Assembly: GCA_937864275.1 (NCBI GenBank)
Contig: CALMIW010000450.1
Span: forward strand, 1-5,411
From: an uncultured Dehalococcoidia bacterium
GTDB taxonomy: Bacteria; Chloroflexota; Dehalococcoidia; Tepidiformales; Tepidiformaceae
Reading direction: 5' to 3'
Length of the DNA stretch: 5,411 nt
Made by a program: the position numbers and the translations under genes. Below the pieces are notes generated by a model, which saw only the letters and a program-made list of their open reading frames with translations, had not been told where the DNA came from and made no database searches. Shown here one piece after another: positions 1 to 5,411 of the stretch (its first letter is position 1; every line of letters begins with the position of its first letter).

Positions 1-956
1 CGCCCCCGCGGCCCAGGCGGCGACGGAGGCGGTGACGGAGACGATGCGCTCGAGCTCCTCCTTGAGGTAGCCCTCCCAGGAGTGCTCCATCGTGTCGATG
101 TTCACGAGGAGGTAGATCTGCTGGGTCGCCGAGGGTTCGTAGACGCGGGACCGGAGGTCTCCGGAGCGGGCGGTGGCCTTCCAGTCGATGCGGCGAAGGG
201 GGTCTCCGGGGCGGAATTCGCGCAGGCCAGCGATGCGCAGGGGGTCTTCGAACACGCGGTTGCCGCCCTTGCGCTCGCCGAAGGGACGGTCCGAAGGAAG
301 GCCGAGGTCGGCGAGGGGGAGGACTTTCGGGAAGACGCCGATGTTCTGGCGGAGGCCGTCATCGATGGTGCGAGGGAACGCGCCGAGGAGGTCGGCCGAC
401 TTCACGGTGCCAGGCCCGAAGGCGTGGTAGCCGCGCTCGTTCGGCAGGAGCGTGAAATGCCAGCGGTGTTGCTGGTACCAGCCGAGGGAGCCGCGGCGGT
501 GGAGCCACTTGGGGCCGGGAACGGCCGCGGAGCCGAGCGCCTCGCCTGCGGCCGGGAGCGCCTCGCCGAGGGCGAACCGCCACCCGTACCACGGGAGGGG
601 GGGGGGCGGGGGGGGGGGGGCCCCGGGGGGGGGGGACGGGCCGGGGGGCGGGGCGCTCGGCCTGGGGCGGGGGGCGCTGGGCGCGGGGAGACCCGCCACT
701 CGTACCAGGGGAGCGGGAGCGGCTTCTTGTTGGTCAGTTCGATATCGAGGCCGATCTCTTCGCCGATGAAGGCACGGGTTTCGCTCGCATGGCGGGAGAG
801 GGTGACCCTATCGAAGAGGTGCTTGCTCCAGTAGCGGGCGACGGCGCCGAGGACGACGATGACCGTGCCGATGAGGCCGATCGACGGTTCGGATGCGCCG
901 AAGCCGACGAAGACGAGAAGGACGCCGACCACCAGCCAGGCATCGCGGAAGGGCAT
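1..956 (-). CDS. DUF58 domain protein, 3' end outside window, frame broken by a G-rich insertion
   Basis: Membrane-anchored DUF58 protein, the usual partner of MoxR ATPases; its biochemical role is not firmly known. The start is ATG at 956-954, with a GAGGG ribosome site 7 nt upstream (964-968), 3 nt after the moxR stop. Residues 7-22 and 25-42 are two hydrophobic membrane helices, followed by a beta-rich stretch ending LPLPWYEWR (residues 80-88). This first frame then runs into G/C-rich nonsense. The protein resumes in another frame from about base 600 to base 1 with no stop, beginning PLPWYGWRF and carrying the DUF58 signature GLREFRPGDPLRRIDW (228-181), then KATARSGDL and SRVYEP. The motif PLPWYxWR occurs in both frames 116 bp apart, so removing 116 bp restores one continuous protein. 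I infer one intact gene damaged by an assembly or sequencing error. A genuine frameshifted pseudogene is the alternative. Family assignment is firm. Confidence 0.85.
511..716. repeat. Imperfect direct repeat, 116-bp offset (511-600 and 627-716)
   Basis: Comparing 511-600 with 627-716 without gaps gives about 65 of 90 matching bases by hand count. Roughly 16 of the 25 differences are a change to G in the right copy. Agreement is best at 577-597 against 693-713 (encoding PWYxWR on the minus strand) and decays away from there into the G runs in both copies. The offset of 116 is not a multiple of three, which explains the DUF58 frame break. Confidence 0.7.
597..690. other. G-rich low-complexity insertion, probable sequence artefact
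   Basis: The plus strand holds G runs of 10 (597-606), 13 (608-620) and 11 (625-635), then G-dominated sequence to about 690. Nothing else in the window resembles it. It lies inside the DUF58 gene, changes the reading frame and encodes only Pro/Arg/Gly/Ala-rich nonsense. Its right part aligns without gaps to sequence 116 bp to the left, and most differences are changes to G. That pattern suggests base-calling dropout to G propagated into an assembly. A real G-quadruplex-forming insertion cannot be excluded from the sequence alone. Confidence 0.75.
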
Positions 957-959
957 CGG

Positions 960-1934
960 TTATCCCTCGATCGGGACGGGCACGCGCTGAAGGACTTCGG
1001 CGAGCACTTCGTCGGCGTTGCGGCCGCGGAGACGGGCCTGCGTCGAGAGGATGAGGCGGTGGGGCAGGACGAAGGGAGCCATCGCCTTCACATCGTCGGG
1101 GAGGACGTAATCGCGGCCGGAAACAGCGGCGAGCGCGCGGGCGGTGCGGAAGAGGGCGAGGCTGCCGCGAGGGCTGGCGCCGAGCTCGAAGGCGGGGTCT
1201 TCCCGAGTGGCCTGGACGATGCGGACGGCGTAGCGCCGGACGGCCGGCTCCACATGGAGGTGGCGGAGGGCGTGGGCCAAGCGGATCAGCTCCTCGCCGG
1301 TGATCACGGGCTGAAGTGCTTCGATGGGGTTCTCGCCCTCGAAGCGGCGCAGGATCTCGTCTTCGTCGTCCTCCCCGGGGTAGCCGAGCTTGAGCCGGAC
1401 GAGGAAGCGGTCGAGCTGGGCCTCGGGCAAGGGGAAGGTGCCTTCCAGTTCGACCGGGTTCTGGGTGGCGACCACGAGGAAGGGGCTCGGGAGGATGGTG
1501 GTGACGCCCTCGACGGTGAGTTGATGCTCTTCCATCGCCTCGAGGAGCGCGGCCTGGGTGCGCGGGGTGGCGCGGTTGATCTCGTCGGCCAGGACGACCT
1601 GGGCGATGAGGGGACCTTCGCGGAAGACGAATTCGCCGAGCTTCTGGTTGTAATAGTTGATGCCGGTGATGTCGGAGGGCATCAGGTCCGGCGTGAACTG
1701 GATGCGCTTGAAGGTGCAGCCAAGCGACTTCGCTATGGACTTGGCGAGGGTGGTCTTTCCCAGCCCGGGGACATCTTCGAGGAGGATGTGGCCTTCGCAG
1801 AGGAGCGCGACGAGCGCGAGCCTTACGACATCGGGCTTGCCGACGATCACGGCTTCGACGTTCGCCTGGAGGCGTTCGGCGGTGGATTTGATGAGGGCGA
1901 CGTCTTCGAGGGAGAGGCGGTCGACAGTTGTCAC
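960..1934 (-). CDS. MoxR-family AAA+ ATPase
   Basis: Cytoplasmic AAA+ ATPase of the MoxR family, thought to act as a chaperone in maturing or activating partner proteins, here probably the DUF58 protein encoded 3 nt downstream. The product is 324 residues, normal for the family. Visible motifs are Walker A EDVPGLGKTT (53-62), Walker B VVLADEIN (113-120, D117/E118), sensor 1 VATQNP (155-160, N159), QLDRF with R177 as likely arginine finger, and sensor 2 GASPRGSLAL (252-261, R256). The C-terminal lid domain is complete and the stop is TAA. I chose GTG at 1934-1932 because the next upstream ATG (2000) adds unrelated residues and would overlap the divergent gene's promoter. There is no clear ribosome site, but TACCAT lies 6 nt upstream, suggesting leaderless translation. 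The methanol-oxidation name does not imply that function here. Confidence 0.95.
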   Translation of the reverse strand: MTTVDRLSLEDVALIKSTAERLQANVEAVIVGKPDVVRLALVALLCEGHILLEDVPGLGKTTLAKSIAKSLGCTFKRIQFTPDLMPSDITGINYYNQKLGEFVFREGPLIAQVVLADEINRATPRTQAALLEAMEEHQLTVEGVTTILPSPFLVVATQNPVELEGTFPLPEAQLDRFLVRLKLGYPGEDDEDEILRRFEGENPIEALQPVITGEELIRLAHALRHLHVEPAVRRYAVRIVQATREDPAFELGASPRGSLALFRTARALAAVSGRDYVLPDDVKAMAPFVLPHRLILSTQARLRGRNADEVLAEVLQRVPVPIEG

Positions 1935-1971
1935 CGGCGGATGGTACCCGGAGCCGCGGCGCGAGGGCGAA
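1934..1971 (-). promoter_or_regulatory. Candidate leaderless promoter of the moxR-DUF58 operon
   Basis: On the minus strand TACCAT (1946-1941) matches the -10 consensus at 4 of 6 positions and ends 6 nt before the GTG start, so transcription would begin at or next to the start codon. A weak TTCGCC (1971-1966) is the only -35-like hexamer, at a long 19-bp spacing. No Shine-Dalgarno sequence is present. Confidence 0.35.
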
Positions 1972-1972
1972 C

Positions 1973-2009
1973 TTCGGTGAACGGCGCGTCCTCCGTACAC
2001 TCGCGCAGA
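1973..2009 (+). promoter_or_regulatory. Candidate leaderless promoter of the MBL hydrolase gene
   Basis: TACACT (1996-2001) matches the -10 consensus at 4 of 6 positions and is followed after 7 nt by the ATG at 2009. TTCGGT (1973-1978) sits 17 bp upstream as a weak -35. No ribosome binding site precedes the ATG. The 74-bp gap thus appears to hold two divergent promoters. Confidence 0.35.
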
Positions 2010-2974
2010 TGGTCTCCGTCGAACGGGTCGAGCTGGCTTACAACAACGTCTACTTCGTCACGGAGGGAGACGAACTGGTCGTGATCGACACGGGGCCCGA
2101 CTACCGGGGGGCGAGAGCGGCGATCGCCGACGCTCTCCGGGGGCGAAACCCGGAGGTCGTTGTGGCAACCCACGGGCATCTGGACCATGCCGGACTGGGG
2201 AAGTGGTGGCAGGAGCGGGGGGTGCCGGTGCTACTCGGGGAGGACGACCTGCCTCAGGCGCTTGGGCAGAGCGACCGCGACATCGACCTGCTGGAGACGT
2301 ACATCGAGCACATCGGCGCGCCGTCCGAGGTCGCGGCGGAGGCGGTCGCGGGGATGGAGGCGCGGCGGCGCTGGACGCAGGAGATGCGGACGAACAAGGG
2401 GTATCTCGATGGCCGCGACGGGCGCTGGCCGACGGCGCTGCGGTACGAGCCGTTCGACCCGAAGCGGTTGATCCGCGAATCGACACCGCTGCCCTGCGGG
2501 CTGACTGCCCTGATGAGCCCGGGCCACACACCAGGGAACCTCGTGGTCATCCACGAGGCGGAGGGCTGGCTGTTCTCTGGCGACCAGTTGCTGCCGGAGA
2601 TCACGCCAACCCCGGCGATCCAGTTCCACAAGGGAAGGCGGTACCCCAGCCTGCCGCGCTTCCTCGATTCGTTGCGGACGATCGACGCGGCATGGCCGGG
2701 GCGGACGTATTGCTATCCGGGCCACGGCGAACCGTTCGAGAACGTCCACGAGGTGATCGCGGCCAACCTCGAACAGGCGGCGCAGCGTTCCCTGCGGTTG
2801 CTGGAAGAGCTGCGGCTGGACGGCAGCATCACGCTCTACGGGCTGGCGGAACGGATGTATCCGCGCGCTCTGAGGCGGAGGTTCTGGCAGATCGTGGCGA
2901 CCATCCAGGGCCAACTCGACGTGCTGGCCGAGGCCGGACAGGCAGCGTACGCGGACGGCCGCTGGTCGGCTTGA
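2009..2974 (+). CDS. Metallo-beta-lactamase-fold hydrolase with C-terminal winged-helix domain
   Basis: Dinuclear-metal hydrolase of the MBL superfamily, 321 residues, no signal peptide, so probably cytoplasmic. The full metal-ligand set is visible: THGHLDH (54-60; H55, H57, D59, H60), PGHTPG (171-176, H173), SGD (190-192, D192) and PGHGEP (238-242 region, H239). The DTGPD segment near residue 27 is the usual first strand-turn. A helical, charged insert of about 100 residues separates the first and second ligand groups. Residues from about 250 on, with YPRALRRRFW, resemble the winged-helix domain attached to LACTB2-like MBL proteins, which include nucleases and thioester hydrolases. The substrate cannot be deduced. 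The ATG was chosen because the MBL fold begins right after it (VERVELAYNNVYFV). A longer TTG start at 1928 would overlap moxR. The gene converges on cheW. Confidence 0.93.
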   Translation: MVSVERVELAYNNVYFVTEGDELVVIDTGPDYRGARAAIADALRGRNPEVVVATHGHLDHAGLGKWWQERGVPVLLGEDDLPQALGQSDRDIDLLETYIEHIGAPSEVAAEAVAGMEARRRWTQEMRTNKGYLDGRDGRWPTALRYEPFDPKRLIRESTPLPCGLTALMSPGHTPGNLVVIHEAEGWLFSGDQLLPEITPTPAIQFHKGRRYPSLPRFLDSLRTIDAAWPGRTYCYPGHGEPFENVHEVIAANLEQAAQRSLRLLEELRLDGSITLYGLAERMYPRALRRRFWQIVATIQGQLDVLAEAGQAAYADGRWSA

Positions 2975-2988
2975 GAGTCAGGCGGCCG
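2956..2988. terminator. Inverted repeat spanning two convergent stop codons, possible bidirectional terminator
   Basis: CGGCCGC (2956-2962) and GCGGCCG (2982-2988) form a perfect 7-bp inverted repeat. Its 19-nt loop contains both the MBL stop (2972-2974) and the cheW stop (2978-2980). There is no T-tract on either side, so intrinsic termination is doubtful. In such GC-rich DNA a chance repeat is possible. Confidence 0.3.
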
Positions 2989-3439
2989 GGAGCATCCGTT
3001 CGGGCACGAGACGCGCGTGATCAATCCAGAGGACGAGGCGGTCCCCGCGGCGGACGATGCCGTTGAGGTAGCCGAGTCCGCTGACACTGCCGGGCGTCGC
3101 GACCGACTGGAAATCTTCGCGGGCGACGGTGACCACTTCTTCGACGGCACCGACGAGCAGGGCAACGGGGCCTTCGCCTGCCCGGACCAGGATGAGGCGG
3201 GCCTCTGGATTCGATCCAGGGGTGGGCACGCCGAATTTCCAGTGCAGATCGAACACGGGAGCGACGCGCTCCCGGACATCGGCGATGCCGAGGACGCCCG
3301 CCGGCGCTCCCGGCAATGCGGTGACAGGGAGCACAGGCAGGATCTCGCCGACGGCTTCGATGTCGAGGCCGTAGTGCGTCTCGCCCACGCGGAAGAGGAC
3401 GAGCTGACGAGGCGGATGCAAGACGGCAACTTTGGCCAT
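2978..3439 (-). CDS. cheW: CheW-like chemotaxis coupling protein
   Basis: Cytoplasmic adaptor of the CheW family, which links chemoreceptors to the CheA histidine kinase. The 153 residues match a single CheW domain: LVLFRVGETHYGLDIEAV (about 13-30), LPGAPAGVLGIADVRERV (about 42-59) followed by APVFDL, ARLILVRA with VALLVGAVEEVVTV (about 82-108), and the closing YLNGIVRRGDRLVLWID. The ATG at 3439-3437 is preceded by GGAGGG (3448-3443) with a 3-4 nt gap, which favours it over the upstream ATG at 3463. No cheA, receptor, methyltransferase or motility gene is in the window, so whether it serves flagella, type IV pili or another array is unknown. It is divergent from the Fur-family gene. Confidence 0.93.
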   Translation of the reverse strand: MAKVAVLHPPRQLVLFRVGETHYGLDIEAVGEILPVLPVTALPGAPAGVLGIADVRERVAPVFDLHWKFGVPTPGSNPEARLILVRAGEGPVALLVGAVEEVVTVAREDFQSVATPGSVSGLGYLNGIVRRGDRLVLWIDHARLVPERMLPAA

Positions 3440-3475
3440 GATCCCTCCGGACACCGTGATCATCGGGGCCTTCGC

Positions 3476-3510
3476 GCTACTCGGTAGCAGGCGTTCACCG
3501 CTTTGCTACC
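3476..3510. promoter_or_regulatory. Operator-like inverted repeats between cheW and the Fur-family gene
   Basis: GGTAGCA (3483-3489) and TGCTACC (3504-3510) are a perfect 7-bp inverted repeat with centres 21 bp apart, about two helical turns. A third half-site, GCTAC (3476-3480), forms GCTAC-TCG-GTAGC with the first. The right arm overlaps the extended -10 of the downstream regulator. This layout suits repression by a dimeric regulator, perhaps the Fur-type protein itself, but it does not match the classical AT-rich Fur box. Confidence 0.45.
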
Positions 3511-3520
3511 ATGAATGGCG
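3504..3520 (+). promoter_or_regulatory. Candidate extended -10 of the Fur-family gene
   Basis: TGCTACCAT (3504-3512) has the extended -10 form TG-N-TAxxxT. A start point about 7 nt later falls at GTG 3520, in frame with the gene. That would make the message leaderless and put ATG 3511 inside the -10. No -35 is evident and no ribosome binding site precedes either start. Confidence 0.4.
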
Positions 3521-3933
3521 TGAGCTTCGCTGAAGCGGCAACCCAGCGATTGGAGACAATCGGATTCCGCTCGACCGCGCCACGGCGGGCGGTACTGACG
3601 GCCATCCAGGAGGCGCGAGGACCGTTCACGATCGAGGACTTGCTTGCCGAGGTGCCGACGGTCGGGCGGGCGACGGTATTCCGGACGATCAAGCTGTTGC
3701 AGGAACTCGAACTCGTGTGCCGGGTGCCGCTGGAAGACGGCACGGCACGGTACCAACTTTCGGAGGGCGGGCATCACCACCACCTGGTCTGCCGGACGTG
3801 CGGTTCGCTGACCGCGTTCAGCGATCTGGAAATCGACGCCCGGATCCAGGAGCAGGCGATGCTCCACGGCTTCGCCTTACAGGGGCACAGCCTCGAGCTC
3901 TACGGGCTTTGCAAGGACTGCCGCGGACGCTGA
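3511..3933 (+). CDS. Fur-family transcriptional regulator
   Basis: Metal- or peroxide-responsive dimeric DNA-binding regulator of the Fur/Zur/PerR family, 140 residues from ATG 3511 or 137 from GTG 3520. The N-terminal winged helix runs through STAPRRAVL (21-29) and VGRATVFRTI (51-60, recognition helix). The dimerisation domain has the hallmark HHHH at 88-91 and the structural zinc pairs C94/C97 and C134/C137. Aligned by eye to E. coli Fur as I recall it, H88, H90, D109 and H126 match one metal site. The positions of Fur H33, E81 and E101 are P38, Q82 and A102, so the second site appears lost. The subtype is therefore undecided. The gene is divergent from cheW, with operator-like repeats upstream. 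The tRNA-Leu gene begins 45 bp after its stop. Confidence 0.93.
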   Translation: MNGVSFAEAATQRLETIGFRSTAPRRAVLTAIQEARGPFTIEDLLAEVPTVGRATVFRTIKLLQELELVCRVPLEDGTARYQLSEGGHHHHLVCRTCGSLTAFSDLEIDARIQEQAMLHGFALQGHSLELYGLCKDCRGR

Positions 3934-3978
3934 GCGGTTCGCGGGAGCGGAGCGGCTCGGGTAGGCTTCACGAATCGG

Positions 3979-4062
3979 GCCGGGGTGGCGGAATGGCAGA
4001 CGCAGCTGGCTTAAACCCGGCGGCCGCAAGGCGTGTGGGTTCGAATCCCTCCCCCGGTACCA
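3979..4062 (+). tRNA. tRNA-Leu (anticodon UAA)
   Basis: Class II tRNA of 84 nt including an encoded CCA. Acceptor GCCGGGG (3979-3985) pairs with CCCCGGT (4052-4058), with one G-U at the first pair and discriminator A4059. The D-stem is GCG/CGC (3988-3990, 4001-4003) with GG in the loop. Anticodon stem GCTGG/CCGGC (4005-4009, 4017-4021) encloses CTTAAAC, giving anticodon TAA at 4012-4014. The variable arm GCC-GCAA-GGC (4023-4032) is the long arm expected for leucine. T-loop TTCGAAT (4040-4046) has stem GTGGG/CCCTC with a single T-T mismatch. It decodes UUA and, by wobble, UUG, codons likely to be rare in this genome. Confidence 0.95.
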
Positions 4063-4158
4063 GGCAGGAGCCCGGCAGTGGCGCAGCCGAATCCGCGCGT
4101 CCCGAAGGTCGAGTCGGCCACCTACGAAGCGACTCCTCGAACGGATGGCTTGAACCAG
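4063..4158. other. Intergenic gap between tRNA-Leu and the convergent nucleotidyltransferase-family gene
   Basis: No gene is visible here. The only structure I see is GAGTCG (4111-4116) with CGACTC (4130-4135), a 6-bp stem with a 13-nt loop and no T-tract. It is a weak candidate for ending either convergent transcript. Confidence 0.3.
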
Positions 4159-5304
4159 TCAGCCCGCGGACTGAGGGCCGCGCACGGGTTGCCTGTGACG
4201 TGCGCGAGCGACAAGCCGGCGGGCGCCATCGAGGGGGACCTGACGGGGGGAATCGAGCTCCCACATGCATTCGAGATAGGTTGGGAAGTCTTTCGCCTTG
4301 CGAAAGGCACCGCGCCTAGAGGCGAGGCGTCCGTACCGCGTGAGGTAGCGAAGCACCTGGCTGGCGGCCCCATCGCCGCCCTGCTGGCCGCGGAAGTCGA
4401 GGCGTTCGAGCCTGCCCGCAGGATGCCGGGCGAGGCGTTCGATGGTCTCGCGGGGGATCGATGACTCGAACCCGGCGGCGAACTCCAGGGCGGCGGACAT
4501 CGACAGGGTCACGCGGCGGCGGATGGATTCCTCGGCCAGGTACTCCCAATCGAACGCGGTACCGGCGACGCGCACGACCGTGACCGCATCGAGGACCCAG
4601 CGCAGGGCCGGGACAGGGTCCCAGCGGGTCCCGTGGACACAGGCGTTGATGACGTGGTCTTCCGGCCCGAGGGTGGTGACCAGATCGTCGCCGACCCGGC
4701 CGGTCACGAGACGCTTGAAGAGATTCGCGTCGGCAGCGGGATAGCAGTCCTCTTCGAGCATGTAGCGGTGGAGGTCGACCTCGAGATCGCCGGGGCCGAG
4801 AAGCGGGAGGGCGTGGAAGACGCGGATGCGGCGGAAGTAGTCCGCGCGTGCGCCGCGGAGTGGCTTCCAGTCCGTCGCCATGAGGGCATCGGCGGCGCGG
4901 GGGAAGTCCGGCGGCTGGATGAGCAGGTCGACGTCGTGCATGGGCCGTAGCGCGGGTTCGGGGTAGGCGGTCGCGATGAGGCCGAGGCCTTTGAGGGCGA
5001 CGGGTTCGACCTCGGCGGCGCGAAGCGCGGTGACAGCGCGCATCGCGGCACTCACAGAGAGGCGGTTTCGATACCAGGCCTGGCGGTAGATGCCTTTCAA
5101 CGGGCCCAATTCGGCTTCTTCGAGACCCTGTGTGCTCAGGTTGCGGTAGACCATGGGGAGCATGCGAAAGGTCGCCGCGTCCAGGCGGTCGGGGTTGTTG
5201 GTGAGTTCGCGGAGGGTGCCCCAGGCGTCGAGCGAGGCAGGCGCGGGGAGGAGCGCAGCGCGAAGGGCCGCCTCGTGGACGCGGGTTGGCGGCCGAAGCT
5301 TCAT
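4159..5304 (-). CDS. Nucleotidyltransferase-family protein (NTP_transf_5-like)
   Basis: Protein of 381 residues with the core of the NTP_transf_5 family, a branch of the polymerase-beta-like nucleotidyltransferase fold: VALKGLGLI (102-110), then RPMHDVDLLI (120-129) with the metal-binding D124/D126, and LEVDLH (174-179) offering a third acidic residue at D177. Further family-like features are HVINACVHG (217-225) and a WVLDA segment (236-240). The N-terminal ~95 residues are helical and the C-terminal ~60 are rich in Arg and Ala. No signal peptide or membrane helix is seen. The substrate is unknown; relatives often lie in polysaccharide or peptide-modification loci. The ATG is supported by a 4-nt ATGA overlap with the upstream gene, implying translational coupling, though no strong ribosome site is present. 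It converges on the tRNA gene. Confidence 0.85.
   Translation of the reverse strand: MKLRPPTRVHEAALRAALLPAPASLDAWGTLRELTNNPDRLDAATFRMLPMVYRNLSTQGLEEAELGPLKGIYRQAWYRNRLSVSAAMRAVTALRAAEVEPVALKGLGLIATAYPEPALRPMHDVDLLIQPPDFPRAADALMATDWKPLRGARADYFRRIRVFHALPLLGPGDLEVDLHRYMLEEDCYPAADANLFKRLVTGRVGDDLVTTLGPEDHVINACVHGTRWDPVPALRWVLDAVTVVRVAGTAFDWEYLAEESIRRRVTLSMSAALEFAAGFESSIPRETIERLARHPAGRLERLDFRGQQGGDGAASQVLRYLTRYGRLASRRGAFRKAKDFPTYLECMWELDSPRQVPLDGARRLVARARHRQPVRGPQSAG
4290..4324. repeat. Two adjacent short palindromes inside the nucleotidyltransferase-family gene
   Basis: CTTTCGC-CTT-GCGAAAG (4290-4306) is a perfect 7-bp stem with a 3-nt loop. It is followed by CGCCT-AG-AGGCG (4313-4324), a 5-bp stem with a 2-nt loop. 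Both lie in the 3' third of the gene, where they encode the Arg/Lys-rich stretch near residues 327-338. Either may be chance, and no function is evident. Confidence 0.3.
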
Positions 5305-5411
5305 GGCTGCTGGCGCCGCCTTTCGAGCGCCGCGCGGAGGACGCGGGTGTAGTCGACCCGCGAGCCGGCCTGGGTGATGCCCGTGTTCGTCGTGTGGATG
5401 CGCCGGCGGAG
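5301..5411 (-). CDS. C-terminal fragment of an unrecognised protein, 5' end outside window
   Basis: An open frame entering from the right edge encodes the last 36 residues of a protein. It reads through IHTTNTGITQAGSRVDYT and ends in an Arg/Gln-rich ALERRRQQP tail, with a TGA stop at 5303-5301. The stop overlaps the ATG of the downstream nucleotidyltransferase-family gene as ATGA, the typical sign of co-translated operon genes, which is the main reason to believe this is coding. I do not recognise the family from so short a tail. Confidence 0.6.
   Translation of the reverse strand, partial: LRRRIHTTNTGITQAGSRVDYTRVLRAALERRRQQP

Noticed and set aside
597..690. G runs as a functional G-quadruplex or tandem repeat element
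   Set aside because: The corrupted-copy pattern, the frame break and the lack of any regular repeat unit fit an artefact better.
789..2084. Long plus-strand open frame of 431 codons across moxR
   Set aside because: It is antisense to the well-supported MoxR and DUF58 frames, rich in Gly/Glu/Asp as expected from GC-rich shadow frames, and has no recognisable domain.
2203..3066. 287-codon plus-strand frame inside the MBL gene
   Set aside because: Offset frame over an MBL protein with every metal ligand in place; Gly/Arg/Ala-rich with no motif.
3017..3487. Plus-strand open frame of 156 codons opposite cheW
   Set aside because: It is the complement of a clear CheW domain and its composition is that of a shadow frame.
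1976..3499. GGTGAACG shared, on opposite strands, by two divergent intergenic gaps (1976-1983 and 3492-3499)
   Set aside because: A single shared 8-mer with different positions relative to the promoters; too little to claim a common site.
3945..3958. GAGC/GCTC hairpin after the Fur-family stop as a terminator
   Set aside because: Only a 4-bp stem and no T-tract; expected by chance in GC-rich sequence.

Overview
The window is high-GC bacterial DNA with tightly packed genes and short intergenic gaps. Nothing in it fixes the taxon. Three starts look leaderless (a -10-like hexamer 6-7 nt before the start codon), and the protein set (MoxR/DUF58 pair, MBL hydrolase with C-terminal winged helix, NTP_transf_5-type protein) would suit a Chloroflexota-like or other GC-rich lineage. 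That assignment is a guess.

Layout. A minus-strand operon at the left edge carries a MoxR-type AAA+ ATPase (960-1934) followed 3 nt later by a DUF58 protein (956 to beyond base 1). The DUF58 frame is broken near 597-690 by a G-rich insertion that looks like a corrupted second copy of neighbouring sequence. Divergently on the plus strand lies a metallo-beta-lactamase-fold hydrolase (2009-2974). It converges, 3 nt apart, on a minus-strand CheW (2978-3439). Divergent from cheW is a Fur-family regulator (3511-3933), with inverted repeats in the shared 71-bp gap that could be its operator. A tRNA-Leu(UAA) gene with encoded CCA follows at 3979-4062. The right end is a minus-strand operon: the C-terminus of an unrecognised protein (5301-5411) overlaps by ATGA the start of a nucleotidyltransferase-family protein (4159-5304).

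How the genes work together. MoxR and DUF58 form a known pair, in which the ATPase acts as a chaperone or maturation factor for an envelope-associated partner. The Fur-type protein probably senses a metal or peroxide and may regulate itself and cheW. The other genes are not obviously linked in function.

Most of the window is ordinary core or accessory housekeeping sequence, and I see no convincing undescribed system. The items most worth a second look are the G-rich frame-breaking insertion, the operator-like repeats before the Fur gene, the partly lost metal site in that regulator, and the repeated leaderless-start arrangement.
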